Assembly: GCF_024029915.1 (NCBI RefSeq)
Contig: NZ_CP097478.1
Location: forward strand, 310,001 to 374,000
DNA: 64,000 nucleotides
DNA from: Fructilactobacillus ixorae
Lineage (GTDB): Bacteria; Bacillota; Bacilli; Lactobacillales; Lactobacillaceae
Reading direction: 5' to 3'
Below the pieces are notes generated by a model. The model was given only the letters and a program-made list of their open reading frames with translations. It made no database searches and was not told where the DNA came from. The position numbers and the translations under genes were made by a program. Positions 15,470-25,016 of the stretch are shown piece after piece; position 1 is the stretch's first letter; every line of letters starts with the position of its first letter.

Positions 15470-15503
15470 ATACGACTGACTTGTTGTCAGTCGTATTTTT
15501 TTT
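15470..15503 (+). terminator. terminator after tRNA-Gln
   Basis: TACGACTGAC pairs with GTCAGTCGTA around TTGTT, followed by eight T. It ends 8 bases before the SD of the GntR gene, so any transcription of that gene depends on read-through or a promoter I did not find. Confidence 0.9.
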
Positions 15504-15519
15504 AGAACCAGGAGGAATT

Positions 15520-16221
15520 ATGGGACTTCCAGTGTACATGCAAATTCATGATGACCTTAAAGCACAGATTGAAAATGGGACGTGGCCGGTAGGGACCAGA
15601 CTCCCCTCGGAACGGAAACTGGCTGAGCACTATCAGGTCAGTCGGATGACCCTACGGCAAGCCGTTGGGAGTTTGATTGAAGAAGGCTTGTTAAAACGGA
15701 AGGCGGGCTCTGGAACCTTTGTGACGAACCAAAAAATTCAAGAGCACATGTCAGGGATTTCCAGTTTTACGGAAACGATGCGCTCCCAGGGCAAGCAACC
15801 GCACAGTGAAACGCTCTCCTATCGGATTGTTGAACCCACCTTTAAGGAAGCAGAACAATTGGCATTAACCCCTACGGAACGGGTCCTGCGCATGGAACGG
15901 CTCCGTTATGGCGACGAGGAACCAATTTGTTTGGAAACCACGACGGTGGCTGCACACTGGGTGCGGGATATGAGTCAAGCGGAAGTCACTGAATCGCTTT
16001 ACCAGGCTATTTCAGTGCGGTGGGGCTTAGTCCCGGTTAACGCCCAGCAATACATCTCAGCGATTTTAGCGCAACCGCAGACCGCTGAGCTACTGCAGAT
16101 TCAACCGGGGTCCCCGATTTTAAAGTTAAAGCAGCTGTCCTACTTTGAAAACCAACAGCCGTTTGAATTTGTGGAAACGCAGTATGCGGCCGAACGGTTT
16201 GAATTTTATCTGAAACAGTAA
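15520..16221 (+). CDS. GntR-family (HutC/UTRA) transcriptional regulator
   Basis: A 233-residue repressor-type protein. Residues about 5-68 are a GntR winged helix-turn-helix (LPSERKLAEHYQVSRMTLRQA); about 90-230 is a UTRA ligand-binding domain. The track's longer form begins inside the preceding terminator; the ATG at 15520 follows GGAGG by 4 bases. HutC-type members sense small metabolites, often sugars or nucleosides. Placed 100 bases before pncB-nadE, it may control NAD salvage, but this is inference; a role at distant genes is equally possible. Confidence 0.88.
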   Translation: MGLPVYMQIHDDLKAQIENGTWPVGTRLPSERKLAEHYQVSRMTLRQAVGSLIEEGLLKRKAGSGTFVTNQKIQEHMSGISSFTETMRSQGKQPHSETLSYRIVEPTFKEAEQLALTPTERVLRMERLRYGDEEPICLETTTVAAHWVRDMSQAEVTESLYQAISVRWGLVPVNAQQYISAILAQPQTAELLQIQPGSPILKLKQLSYFENQQPFEFVETQYAAERFEFYLKQ

Positions 16222-16231
16222 AAAAGAAGTT

Positions 16232-16305
16232 AATTGTGAGTGTTTCGATTTTTTCTGGTGCGCGAAAAAAATGGTAAAATAGCGATATTGAGATTATTCA
16301 CAATT
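16232..16305 (+). promoter_or_regulatory. candidate operator pair before pncB
   Basis: AATTGTGA at 16232-16239 and its exact inverse TCACAATT at 16298-16305 flank a likely extended -10 (TGGTAAAAT, near 16272-16280). The widely spaced half-sites suggest looping or two separate sites. The binding protein is unknown; the neighbouring GntR regulator is one candidate. Confidence 0.35.
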
Positions 16306-16321
16306 TTGGGGAGGAACGGAC

Positions 16322-17812
16322 ATGACAATGGTTGATGCTTCCGACAACTTAACGCTGCATACTGATGATTACGAAATTAACATGATGGCAACTTACTTTG
16401 AAAAAGGAATGGCCAATCGGCACGCGGTGTTTGAGGTTTATTTCCGCAAAATGCCGTTTGCCAACGGGTATGCAGTCTTTGCCGGCCTCGCCCATTTAAT
16501 TGATTATTTGCAAAATATTCACTTTACGGACGCTGACATTGATTATTTACGCGCTCGGGGTGATTATTCAGAGGCCTTTTTGGATTATTTAAAGCAGTTT
16601 CAATTTCACGGTACGTTGCGGTCAGCGCAAGAGGGCGATGTGGTGTTTAACAACGAGCCAATTGTTCAAGTCGAGGGGACGCTACCGGAGTGTCAATTGA
16701 TTGAAACAGCACTGTTAAACATCGTTAACTACCAAACGTTGATTGCCACCAAGGCAGCTCGGATTCGGAGTGTTGCCGGGAGTGATCCGTTGCTGGAGTT
16801 TGGTAGTCGCCGGGCGCAAGAGGTTTCTGCCGCCATTTGGGGAACCCGAGCTGCCTACATTGGAGGTTTTGATGCGACGTCAAACGTGCTGGCCGGCCGC
16901 CAGTTTGGCTTGCCAATTTCTGGTACCCATGCTCACTCGCTGGTAGAATCGTTTGGGAATGATTACGATGCCTTTAAAGCCTATGCGGAAACTCACCATG
17001 ACTGTGTCTTTTTAGTTGATACGTTTGATACCCTTAAAAGTGGGGTTCCAGCGGCGGTGCAGGTTGCCAAGGAAATGGGGGATCGCATCAATTTTCAGGG
17101 AGTCCGAATTGATTCGGGAGACATGGCCTACATCTCTAAAAAAGTACGGGAAATGCTTGACCAAGCGGGCTTTCCAACCGCTAAAATTTATGCTTCCAAC
17201 GACCTGGATGAGCACACAATCAGTAGCTTGAAGATGCAACATGCCAAGATTGACATCTGGGGGATTGGAACCAAAGTGATCACAGCCTTTGATCAGCCGG
17301 CCTTAGGAGCAGTTTATAAACTAGTGTCCGTGGAAAATGAGCAGGGGAAAATGATTGATACCATCAAACTCTCTAATAACGCGGAGAAAGTTTCGACGCC
17401 CGGTAAAAAGCAGGTTTGGCGGATTACTGAACAACAAGACGGTAAATCTGAGGGGGACTACGTGGCCTTGGCAACAGAGGATCCTCGGCGTGAAACGGAA
17501 CTCTACATGTTTCATCCCCAATATACGTATATCAATAAAACAATTACGGACTTTGTTGCCGAACCACTCCTGCAGGATATTTTCCGGGATGGAAAGTTGG
17601 TCTATCAGCAACCGAGCTTAGCCGAGATTAAAAACCACGCTAACCAGGTCAAAGAATCACTTTGGCCGGAATATAAGCGGATGTTAAATCCGCAGGAGTA
17701 TCCGGTTGATCTGTCAACGGCGGCTTGGGAAAATAAGATGAACTTAATCAAGCAAATTCAACAGGGACAAGCAGCACGACTACAAACAAAAGCAGAGGGG
17801 AGAACCGAATAA
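16322..17812 (+). CDS. pncB: nicotinate phosphoribosyltransferase
   Basis: Joins nicotinate to PRPP, using ATP, to give nicotinate mononucleotide, the entry step of NAD salvage. The 496-residue length fits the Gram-positive NAPRTase clade. It has the N-terminal YEINMM segment, GTHAHS near 201 and the phosphoribosyl-binding RIDSGD near 261. SD GGGAGGA is 7-8 bases before the ATG. The stop overlaps the nadE start by one base, so the two genes are coupled. Confidence 0.95.
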   Translation: MTMVDASDNLTLHTDDYEINMMATYFEKGMANRHAVFEVYFRKMPFANGYAVFAGLAHLIDYLQNIHFTDADIDYLRARGDYSEAFLDYLKQFQFHGTLRSAQEGDVVFNNEPIVQVEGTLPECQLIETALLNIVNYQTLIATKAARIRSVAGSDPLLEFGSRRAQEVSAAIWGTRAAYIGGFDATSNVLAGRQFGLPISGTHAHSLVESFGNDYDAFKAYAETHHDCVFLVDTFDTLKSGVPAAVQVAKEMGDRINFQGVRIDSGDMAYISKKVREMLDQAGFPTAKIYASNDLDEHTISSLKMQHAKIDIWGIGTKVITAFDQPALGAVYKLVSVENEQGKMIDTIKLSNNAEKVSTPGKKQVWRITEQQDGKSEGDYVALATEDPRRETELYMFHPQYTYINKTITDFVAEPLLQDIFRDGKLVYQQPSLAEIKNHANQVKESLWPEYKRMLNPQEYPVDLSTAAWENKMNLIKQIQQGQAARLQTKAEGRTE

Positions 17813-18654
17813 TGAATGCAGAACAGCGCCACAAGCAGGCCGAAATTATTGCGGCCTTGCGGGTTCAACCAACGATTGACCCGGCCACGGAAGTTCGCCG
17901 GAGCGTGGATTTTATGAAAGACTATCTCCGTCAGCACGACGGTTTACACACGTTGGTATTAGGGATTTCGGGGGGACAAGATTCCACTTTAGCCGGAAAG
18001 CTGAGTCAACAAGCAGTCCAAGAACTACGGCAGGAAACGGGAGATTCTAGCTATCAATTTATCGCGATGCGGCTGCCGTACGGAGAACAAGCAGATGAAG
18101 CCGATGCCATGGAGGCCATTGCCTTTATTGCCCCCGATCGAACCGAACGGGTTAACATTCAGGCGGCAACGGATGCGATGGTCAGTGCTGTGCAGGTCAA
18201 TGCGGAAACGTTAACCGACTTTAACAAGGGCAACGTGAAGGCGCGCGAACGGATGATTGCCCAGTTTGCAATCGCGGGCGCCCACCAGGGAGTGGTGGTT
18301 GGAACCGACCATGCGGCCGAAGCCGTAACTGGCTTTTACACTAAGTTTGGCGATGGGGCCGCAGACATTACGCCCCTCTGGCGCCTGGATAAACGGCAGG
18401 GGAAAGCGTTACTAGCTTATCTAGGGGCTCCTGATAAACTTCTGGAGAAGACGCCGACGGCTGATCTAGAGGATGACCGGCCAGCGTTGCCAGATGAACA
18501 AGCCCTCGGGGTCACCTATCCAGAGATTGACGCCTTCTTGGAAGGCCAAGATGTTAGTGAACCTGCTGCTGCTGTGATTGAAGGCTGGTATGCTAAGACA
18601 GCGCACAAGCGCCACACTCCCATCACCGTGTATGATCAGTTTTGGAAAAAGTAA
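17812..18654 (+). CDS. nadE: NH3-dependent NAD synthetase
   Basis: Last step of NAD synthesis: amidates nicotinic acid adenine dinucleotide using ammonia and ATP. It is 280 residues with the PP-loop SGGQDST near residue 53 and the typical [19 protein letters not shown] segment. There is no glutaminase domain, so it uses free ammonia. It overlaps pncB by one base. The adenylyltransferase nadD is not in this window. Confidence 0.96.
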   Translation: MNAEQRHKQAEIIAALRVQPTIDPATEVRRSVDFMKDYLRQHDGLHTLVLGISGGQDSTLAGKLSQQAVQELRQETGDSSYQFIAMRLPYGEQADEADAMEAIAFIAPDRTERVNIQAATDAMVSAVQVNAETLTDFNKGNVKARERMIAQFAIAGAHQGVVVGTDHAAEAVTGFYTKFGDGAADITPLWRLDKRQGKALLAYLGAPDKLLEKTPTADLEDDRPALPDEQALGVTYPEIDAFLEGQDVSEPAAAVIEGWYAKTAHKRHTPITVYDQFWKK

Positions 18655-18670
18655 AAATTGGCCGTCTTAC

Positions 18671-18700
18671 AAAAACTTCGTTAGGAATAGCGAAGTTTTT
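18671..18700 (+). terminator. terminator after nadE
   Basis: AAAAACTTCG and CGAAGTTTTT are perfectly complementary around a ten-base loop, ending in a T-run. Confidence 0.82.
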
Positions 18701-18726
18701 CATTTGCGCCCAAAAGGGGAATGATG

Positions 18727-20904
18727 ATGGATCAAAAGTTAGTTAAACAAGTAGTGGCGACCTTCCCCGACCTGTCATTGCTCGCGGCGCAACGAACGTT
18801 ACGGTTGTTGGAGCAGGGGAATACCGTGCCCTTTATTGCCCGTTATCGCAAGGAACAAACTGGCAACCTGAATGAGGTGCAAATCTGGCGCCTTCAGGAT
18901 CGGTATCAACGCCAGGAGAAATTAGCGAAGCGTAGACAGGCAGTGGTAACTAAATTGACCGCGCAGGGACACCTGACAAAGCGGTTACGCCAGCAGTTAG
19001 ACCAGGCAACCACCTTACAACAGTTGGAGGATTTGTACTTACCGTATAAGCCGAAACGCCGGACGAAGGCGGAAGTTGCCAAGGAACAGGGCCTGGCACC
19101 GTTAGCTGCTCAGTTGCTCCAGTTTACTGCCCAACCAGTTGCCACACTCGCCCGTCCCTTTGTCGATCCGACGAAGGGGGTTTTAGACTCGGACGCGGCC
19201 CTGGCCGGAGCGCAAGCCATCATTAGTCAAAGCGTTTCTGAACGGCCTTCCTTTCGGGAGTGGATCAGAACTTTTACGTGGCAGCAGGGCCAGCTGACGA
19301 CGACCAAGAAAGCGACGGGAGTGCCGCAGGATGATCGGCAGGTGTATGCTAACTACTATGATTTTACGGAGGACTTGGCGAAAGTGCCAGCGTACCGGGT
19401 ACTCGCGATTAACCGGGGCGAACGGGAAGCTTTGTTACGGGTCAAAATTACGGTTGTAGAGCACTCGATTCAAAACTACTTGCGGTTTCATGTTATTGGT
19501 CAGCAGACAGGCCCGAGTGTTCCCGTCGTTGAACAAGCGCTGACAGTGGCTTATCGGCGCTATCTGCGTCCGGCGCTCGAGCGTGAACTCCGCCAACGAT
19601 TGACCAAACGGGCGCAAACCCATGCGATTCAAGTGTTTGGCAATAATTTGTACCACTTATTGATGCAACCCCCCCTTAAAGGGAAGGTGGTGATGGGATT
19701 TGATCCAGCCTACCGGACGGGCTGTAAGTTAGCAATTCTGGATCCCCAGGGGCGCTTGCTAGCCAAAGCAATTCTATTAGCGACGCCACCAGCGACCGCG
19801 GACCAACGCCAACAAGCAGCCGTAACGCTCCAACATTTACTTACGAAGTATCACGTCGCAGTAATTGCGATTGGAAACGGAACGGCCGCGCGGGAAGCTG
19901 AGCAATTTGTTGCGGAAGTTGTCGCCCAGTTACCCACGTCCGTTCACTACGTGATTGTGAATGAAGCCGGGGCTTCTGTTTATTCTGCGAGTGCGGTGGC
20001 CCGGGCCGAATTTCCAGAGCTCCCCGTGGAGGAGCGGTCGGCCATTAGCATTGGTCGTCGGCTCCAAGATCCCCTGGCCGAATTAATTAAAATTGATCCA
20101 AAGGCGGTTGGAGTCGGCCAGTATCAGCACGACCTGGCCGAAACCCAGCTGGATGAACAGCTGCAGCGCGTTGTGGAAACCGTGGTTAATCAAGTCGGGG
20201 TCAATGTGAATACGGCTAGTCCCCAGTTATTAGCCAGCATCTCCGGGTTAACGCCTGCGGTGGCGTACCAGATCGTGAGTTACCGCAACCAGCATGGAAA
20301 GTTTACGGAGCGCACCCAGTTACAACGGGTGCAGCGGTTAGGTCCGAAAGCTTTTGAACAAGCCGTGGGATTTTTACGTATTATAGGAGGTCACAACCCA
20401 TTTGATAATACTGATTTACATCCCGAAAGTTATCCGCTAGCCAGCGCCATTTTGAACGCCCTCGGGATTGCTAAGGCAGATTTAACTACGCAAGCCAGTC
20501 AAACTTGCCTCGCCCAGGGCAATGTTTCCAAATTAGCCCACCAGCTTAACCAAACAGAGCCCCAGATTAGGACAGTTTTAGCTGGCTTGCAGCATCCCGG
20601 TCGGGATTTACGGGATCAGATGCCGGCGCCGTTACTTAGAGACACCGTCGTCAAGTTGACTGATTTACGGGTTGGAATGCAACTGCAGGGCACCGTTCGC
20701 AACGTGACCGACTTTGGGGCGTTTGTTGACATTGGGGTGAAACAAGATGGGTTAGTGCATATTTCGCACCTGAAAGCCGGCTTTGTGGCAGATCCAGCTA
20801 GCGTAGTTGCAATTGGTGACATTGTGACCGTGTGGGTCATTGGCGTGGATGAACAGCGGGGGCGAATTCAGTTATCGATGCTTGATCCACAAAAGGAGAG
20901 GTGA
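18727..20904 (+). CDS. tex: Tex-family S1 RNA-binding protein
   Basis: Nucleic-acid-binding protein of the Tex/Spt6-like family, linked to transcription and stress tolerance. It is about 725 residues: N-terminal helical Tex domain, YqgF-like RNase H fold in the middle (VVMGFDPAYRTGCKLA near 320), tandem helix-hairpin-helix (NVNTASPQLL near 495) and a C-terminal S1 domain (VRNVTDFGAFVDIGV near 655). Three ATGs occur at 18721, 18724 and 18727; AAGGGG spacing favours the last. sprT follows 3 bases later. Confidence 0.93.
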   Translation: MDQKLVKQVVATFPDLSLLAAQRTLRLLEQGNTVPFIARYRKEQTGNLNEVQIWRLQDRYQRQEKLAKRRQAVVTKLTAQGHLTKRLRQQLDQATTLQQLEDLYLPYKPKRRTKAEVAKEQGLAPLAAQLLQFTAQPVATLARPFVDPTKGVLDSDAALAGAQAIISQSVSERPSFREWIRTFTWQQGQLTTTKKATGVPQDDRQVYANYYDFTEDLAKVPAYRVLAINRGEREALLRVKITVVEHSIQNYLRFHVIGQQTGPSVPVVEQALTVAYRRYLRPALERELRQRLTKRAQTHAIQVFGNNLYHLLMQPPLKGKVVMGFDPAYRTGCKLAILDPQGRLLAKAILLATPPATADQRQQAAVTLQHLLTKYHVAVIAIGNGTAAREAEQFVAEVVAQLPTSVHYVIVNEAGASVYSASAVARAEFPELPVEERSAISIGRRLQDPLAELIKIDPKAVGVGQYQHDLAETQLDEQLQRVVETVVNQVGVNVNTASPQLLASISGLTPAVAYQIVSYRNQHGKFTERTQLQRVQRLGPKAFEQAVGFLRIIGGHNPFDNTDLHPESYPLASAILNALGIAKADLTTQASQTCLAQGNVSKLAHQLNQTEPQIRTVLAGLQHPGRDLRDQMPAPLLRDTVVKLTDLRVGMQLQGTVRNVTDFGAFVDIGVKQDGLVHISHLKAGFVADPASVVAIGDIVTVWVIGVDEQRGRIQLSMLDPQKER

Positions 20905-20907
20905 TTT

Positions 20908-21351
20908 ATGACAGACCAACAGCTCCAACACTTGGTAGAAGAGCTTTCACAACGCTTTTTTCACCAGCCGTTTCGCCATCAAGCCTACTTTAATCGTCGC
21001 TTACAAACGACCGGGGGCCGGTATCATTTACGTTCTCATAATATTGACATTAATCCAAAGATGGCCCAGGATCAGGAGGTTTTGGTGGGAGTGATTAAAC
21101 ACGAGTTGGTCCACTACCACTTGCACCAACAGGGGGCCTCTGGGAAGCACAATACGACCGCCTTTAAACAGTTATTGCAACGCGTGGGTGGGAGTCGCTA
21201 TGCCCCCCGGTTATCACAAAACGCGCGGTATCTGTATCAGTGTACGCACTGTGGGCAAAAATATTATCGCCAACGCCGTTTAAACGTAAAGCGCTATGTT
21301 TGTAGTCAGTGCCGGCATCCGTTACGCCTAGTTAAGCAGGCTGATTCGTAA
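20908..21351 (+). CDS. sprT: SprT-like zinc protein
   Basis: A 147-residue SprT-family protein. It has a minigluzincin HExxH (HELVH, residues 65-69) and a C-terminal zinc ribbon (CxxC at about 112-115 and 132-135). Related domains occur in the DNA-protein crosslink protease SPRTN; the bacterial function is not established. SD GGAGAGG precedes the ATG and it sits 3 bases after tex, so the two are likely co-transcribed. Confidence 0.88.
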   Translation: MTDQQLQHLVEELSQRFFHQPFRHQAYFNRRLQTTGGRYHLRSHNIDINPKMAQDQEVLVGVIKHELVHYHLHQQGASGKHNTTAFKQLLQRVGGSRYAPRLSQNARYLYQCTHCGQKYYRQRRLNVKRYVCSQCRHPLRLVKQADS

Positions 21352-21358
21352 AAAGGAC

Positions 21359-21387
21359 TTGCATCTCTGCTCAATTCTTGCTATGAT
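21359..21387 (+). promoter_or_regulatory. promoter of tRNA-Leu
   Basis: TTGCAT at 21359-21364, 17-base spacer, TATGAT at 21382-21387; the tRNA begins 16 bases later. Confidence 0.7.
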
Positions 21388-21402
21388 TATTATTGTTAAT
21401 TC

Positions 21403-21488
21403 GCGGCCATGGCGGAATTGGCAGACGCGCAAGATTAAGGATCTTGTCGGGAGTTTTCCCGGTGGAAGTTCGAATCTTCTTGGCCGCA
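21403..21488 (+). tRNA. tRNA-Leu (anticodon TAA)
   Basis: An 86-base class II tRNA: acceptor GCGGCCA/TGGCCGC, anticodon TAA in GATTAAGGATC, long variable arm (GTCGGGAGTTTTCCCGGT), T-loop AGTTCGAATCTT. CCA is not encoded. Confidence 0.96.
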
Positions 21489-21491
21489 CTT

Positions 21492-21532
21492 AAAAAAGAC
21501 GCTGGTGAATGTTAGATCACCAGCGTCTTTTT
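21492..21532 (+). terminator. bidirectional terminator, tRNA-Leu / LCP gene
   Basis: AAAGACGCTGGTGA and TCACCAGCGTCTTTTT form a strong stem with A-runs and T-runs on both sides, serving the convergent tRNA-Leu and minus-strand LCP gene. Confidence 0.9.
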
Positions 21533-21589
21533 AGTTGGAAAAATGAAGTAAAAAAACAGGATAACCGTGAATTGGTTACCCTGCTTGAC

Positions 21590-22738
21590 TTAGTTAGTCG
21601 GAAGTTCGTTGTTATCATTCACGGAATCGTGGTTAGTAAAGAAAGATCCGTCTTGACCGACTTCTTCGTTAGAATTAATTTTTTGTTGCGTTGGCGTTAA
21701 TTCATCTTCAGGTGGTAAGTCAAGGGATTCTCGAATTTGATTAGAAACCTTCAGTAATTCTCGATCGGGAGCAACTTGGTAACTAATCCCATCAACCATC
21801 GCGTTATCACATTGCAAAGCCGTTTGCTTCAAATTCTTAGCCGCATCTCGATAGCTACCGGCAATCGTAATCATGTCATTGAAGGTTAAATCGGTTTGGA
21901 GGTTTCCCTTCAAACTGTTCAAAATTTCACCGTACCGCGAAACGTTTCCAATCGAGAGTCCCTTTTGGAGGACGGCGTTGAGAACTTGACGTTGTCGAAT
22001 TTGGCGCCCGTAATCACCGAGAGGATCTTGATAGCGCATCCGGGTGTATTGTAAGGCGGTCTGGCCGTTCATGTGCTCGGTCTTGCCTTTTTTTACGCTA
22101 ATTCCTTCGTAGTCAAAGGTGAGGTTCGGAGTGATGTCAACCCCGCCCACCGCGTTAACCATTTGCTTGATCCCTTTCATGTTGACAACGGCGTAGAAGT
22201 CCACGGGAACGTTGAACAGTTTGTGGACGACTTCTGTAGCGGAATCCGCTCCCCCGATGGTATAAGCCGCGTTAATCTTTTCATACGGCTGGGAGTCCCC
22301 GGGGACCACGACCTTGGTGTCTCTAGGGATACTCGTAAAGGTAGTTTTCTTGGTGTTGGGATTAACCGTGGCGAGAATCATGGAATCCGTCCGCCCCTTA
22401 TCCGTCCGGCCTAACTCTCCAGTATCCGTTCCCATTAGTAACACCGTAAAGGGTTTTCGCTGTTTAATGATTTTCGAGACGTCGCGGGAGTTTTTGGCGC
22501 TCGAATACGTAGAGTCTAACGTTGATGACACCCGTTGGTATTGAAGAAAGGCGAACCCTAAAAGGAGAAGTGCGGCTCCGAGTAATCCCGCCATCCATTT
22601 CCACGCGCGCGGATGCCATTCTACTGCGTTTGGATCTGGTTGTGACCTCGATTTTGGTGGTTTTGGTGATTCGGATTGGTTCATAAAGTGGTTGCGACCA
22701 GTTCTTCCGGTTGGTTGTTGCTTTCCGTTGTTTTTCAT
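21590..22738 (-). CDS. LytR-CpsA-Psr (LCP) family cell-wall glycopolymer transferase
   Basis: Membrane-anchored enzyme of the family that attaches teichoic acids or capsule polymers to peptidoglycan. It has 382 residues: a basic, proline-rich cytoplasmic tail, one membrane helix (about 47-67) and an extracellular LCP domain with the hallmark LLMGTDTG, GRTDSMILATVNP and TSIPRDT motifs and conserved arginines (RMRYQDPLGDYGRQIRQ). SD GAGGG precedes the start. The C-terminus is acidic and likely disordered. Its exact polymer cannot be read from the sequence. Confidence 0.92.
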   Translation of the reverse strand: MKNNGKQQPTGRTGRNHFMNQSESPKPPKSRSQPDPNAVEWHPRAWKWMAGLLGAALLLLGFAFLQYQRVSSTLDSTYSSAKNSRDVSKIIKQRKPFTVLLMGTDTGELGRTDKGRTDSMILATVNPNTKKTTFTSIPRDTKVVVPGDSQPYEKINAAYTIGGADSATEVVHKLFNVPVDFYAVVNMKGIKQMVNAVGGVDITPNLTFDYEGISVKKGKTEHMNGQTALQYTRMRYQDPLGDYGRQIRQRQVLNAVLQKGLSIGNVSRYGEILNSLKGNLQTDLTFNDMITIAGSYRDAAKNLKQTALQCDNAMVDGISYQVAPDRELLKVSNQIRESLDLPPEDELTPTQQKINSNEEVGQDGSFFTNHDSVNDNNELPTN

Positions 22739-22909
22739 GTTAACCCTCGTTTTTATATCAGTCTGATTAACATTATAAACTATTCACGGAAGGGCCGACG
22801 GATAATTAAATAATTTAAGGAATTTTTTACAATTAAATCGTTAATAGAGGTTTATGAGGGGTATGTTAAGATGGAAAGAAATCAGTTTTTACCGGGGAGG
22901 GGACTGCAG

Positions 22910-23581
22910 ATGACCAAGTTAGTCTTGATTCGCCATGGCGAGAGTATTGCTAATCAACAACACGTTTTTACGGGGTGGAATGACGTGGCGTTAACGGAGC
23001 AGGGGCAACGGGAAGCGGTTGCAGCGGGAGCAAAACTCAACCGGTTACACCTTGCGTTTAGTGCGGTGCACACTTCCTATTTAAAACGGGCCATTCAATC
23101 GGCTAATATCGTGTTAGACGAATTAGATCAACTGTGGATTCCCCAGTATAAAACGTGGCGGCTAAACGAACGCCACTACGGAGCGTTACGGGGCCGGAAG
23201 AAGCCAGTGGTCCGAGCAAAAGTCGGGGAGGACCAATTTATGCAGTGGCGCCGGAGTTTTACTGCTGTGCCCCCACGGTTAGACCAAGTCATGCCCAAGC
23301 GGCGTTACGCCCGCATTGGGATCCGCGAACCACGGGCCGAGAGTCTCCAAATGGCTTACGAGCGTTTGTTACCATACTGGCAGGATCAGTTAGCACCGCG
23401 GCTGTTACAGCACCAAAATCAATTGGTAGTCGCACACGGTAGTTCACTGCGGGCCCTCATCAAATATCTCGAGCAACTGTCCGATGATGCAATTGATGGG
23501 GTAGAAGTGCCGAATGCTGAACCGATTATTTACACCTTTGATGAGCACCTGCACATGCAGCAGAAACAAATTTTGGCATAA
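22910..23581 (+). CDS. divergent GpmA-type phosphoglycerate mutase
   Basis: A 223-residue histidine phosphatase-superfamily protein of the 2,3-BPG-dependent mutase branch. It keeps LIRHGES (phosphohistidine), the LKRAIQSA motif, LNERHYGAL and [14 protein letters not shown]. The loop after LNERHYGAL and the C-terminal PNAEPIIY (usually PTGxP) differ from canonical GpmA. It looks like a second paralogue rather than the main glycolytic enzyme, and may be a related phosphatase. The ATG at 22910 follows GGGGAGGGG; the longer upstream start lacks an SD. Confidence 0.82.
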   Translation: MTKLVLIRHGESIANQQHVFTGWNDVALTEQGQREAVAAGAKLNRLHLAFSAVHTSYLKRAIQSANIVLDELDQLWIPQYKTWRLNERHYGALRGRKKPVVRAKVGEDQFMQWRRSFTAVPPRLDQVMPKRRYARIGIREPRAESLQMAYERLLPYWQDQLAPRLLQHQNQLVVAHGSSLRALIKYLEQLSDDAIDGVEVPNAEPIIYTFDEHLHMQQKQILA

Positions 23582-23620
23582 AAAAACACGGCCCTGCAAT
23601 TTGCAGGGCCGTGCTTTTTT
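23581..23620 (+). terminator. bidirectional terminator between gpm-like gene and pepC
   Basis: CACGGCCCTGCA and TGCAGGGCCGTG around ATT, flanked by A-run and T-run; it serves both convergent genes. Confidence 0.93.
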
Positions 23621-23631
23621 AAAATAACGAC

Positions 23632-24966
23632 CTAGGCTAGAGTTCCCATTGGATCCCATGGAGCAAGGACCGTTGGTGCTTGGGCTTGTTCTTGCCGTTC
23701 TTGATCAGTCAGGTATTGCTTGTTGATGACAACTTGGTAAACAAATTCACTGAACCAGGCGTCACTCATGACGAAGTATCCCTTGGTTCCGACCTTGGGG
23801 CCCCAACTATTTTCGACCTTCCACTTGGTTGGTTGACCGTCCACAAGGTCAACTCCGGTGAGCACCATGGCGTGATCCATGACGCTTTCTCCGTAATCTA
23901 GTCGTTCGGCCTTACTCATGCTCATGTCAGTTTGCATCAGTTCAGCCACGTGGTACAGGTTCGGATCCATCAAACCGTTTTTCCGGTCACTTGCTTGACC
24001 GACATCACTTCCAAACCAAACCGTTTCGCCGGCTTGGAGTTGTTTAATCGTGAGTTCCTTTAAGCGTTCGATTGGGAGGTTATAGTGTTTGATTGGTTGT
24101 CCACCAACCACGTTCCCCAGCATTTCCACCGTGTAAGTTTCGTGAAATGGTTTATCGTCCGTGGGGGAGTTGATGATGGAGACGTAGTCATCGAGGTTGA
24201 TGTTTACGTATTTTTGGAAGAAGGTCAGGGGAGTGAGGTGTTGTTCAATGTGATAGTGATTATCAGCATCGCGATACTCAAAGGTAAAGTCAGTTACTGG
24301 CTTACCAAAGGCGTACACCAACATCCGGTAAACTTCGTTTAACATGTCATCTTTTTTTGCGTTAATAATTTCGGCACTTTGCCCAGCCTGAACCAACTTG
24401 CGCAAGGCGATGGCATCGTGACGAAGTTGGGTGTTTAAAGCAGCGTTAAGTTCACTGGAATTATCACTGCTAGCGGTTTCGGCCATCGCGGCCTTGGGAA
24501 CCACCCCATACTTGGCAATCAGCGCGGCAATCATATCCCACTGCCCCCCGTCTTGTTGGGGTGTTTGGAGTAGAAAGTTGACCTTCCGATCCGTCAATGG
24601 TTGGTTCGCTGTCTGTAAAACGTTATTTAGGAAGTAATTAGCTTTTTCAAACTTATCCCAAAAGAAGAGATAAACCTGGGAAAGTTCAAAGTCCTTCGGA
24701 ACGTTAAAGTTGCCTTCGACCTTCGATCGGAGCGTGTTGAGAGCGGCGAACAGCCAGCAGCGGCCACTGCGTTTTTGGTCTGAAACGGTTTGATTAGAAA
24801 CATCCACAGAAAAGATTGGATCCAACTGGTCGTTTGCTTCGTAATCGGCGGCGGATGCAAGGATGCCGTTGTGGGTTACAGCCCGGCGTAAGACCTCTGC
24901 AGCGGGGTGGTGGTTTAAGTTGTTTTGATATCGTTCAATGTTTTGTGGTTCAATTGCTTTGTCCAT
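23632..24966 (-). CDS. pepC: aminopeptidase C (bleomycin hydrolase family)
   Basis: Cytoplasmic papain-like (C1B) cysteine aminopeptidase that trims peptides taken up by transporters such as the POT protein here. 444 residues; the catalytic cysteine is C70 (SGRCWLFA), the histidine lies in MDHAMVLTGVD and the asparagine in VENSWG near the C-terminus. SD GGAGG is 8 bases upstream. It lies 50 bases downstream of rpiA in the same direction; no terminator separates them. Confidence 0.96.
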   Translation of the reverse strand: MDKAIEPQNIERYQNNLNHHPAAEVLRRAVTHNGILASAADYEANDQLDPIFSVDVSNQTVSDQKRSGRCWLFAALNTLRSKVEGNFNVPKDFELSQVYLFFWDKFEKANYFLNNVLQTANQPLTDRKVNFLLQTPQQDGGQWDMIAALIAKYGVVPKAAMAETASSDNSSELNAALNTQLRHDAIALRKLVQAGQSAEIINAKKDDMLNEVYRMLVYAFGKPVTDFTFEYRDADNHYHIEQHLTPLTFFQKYVNINLDDYVSIINSPTDDKPFHETYTVEMLGNVVGGQPIKHYNLPIERLKELTIKQLQAGETVWFGSDVGQASDRKNGLMDPNLYHVAELMQTDMSMSKAERLDYGESVMDHAMVLTGVDLVDGQPTKWKVENSWGPKVGTKGYFVMSDAWFSEFVYQVVINKQYLTDQERQEQAQAPTVLAPWDPMGTLA

Positions 24967-25016
24967 TGTGTAACCTCCATTATTTAATTGCGATTAGTAT
25001 AACTCATTTGCAAGCA

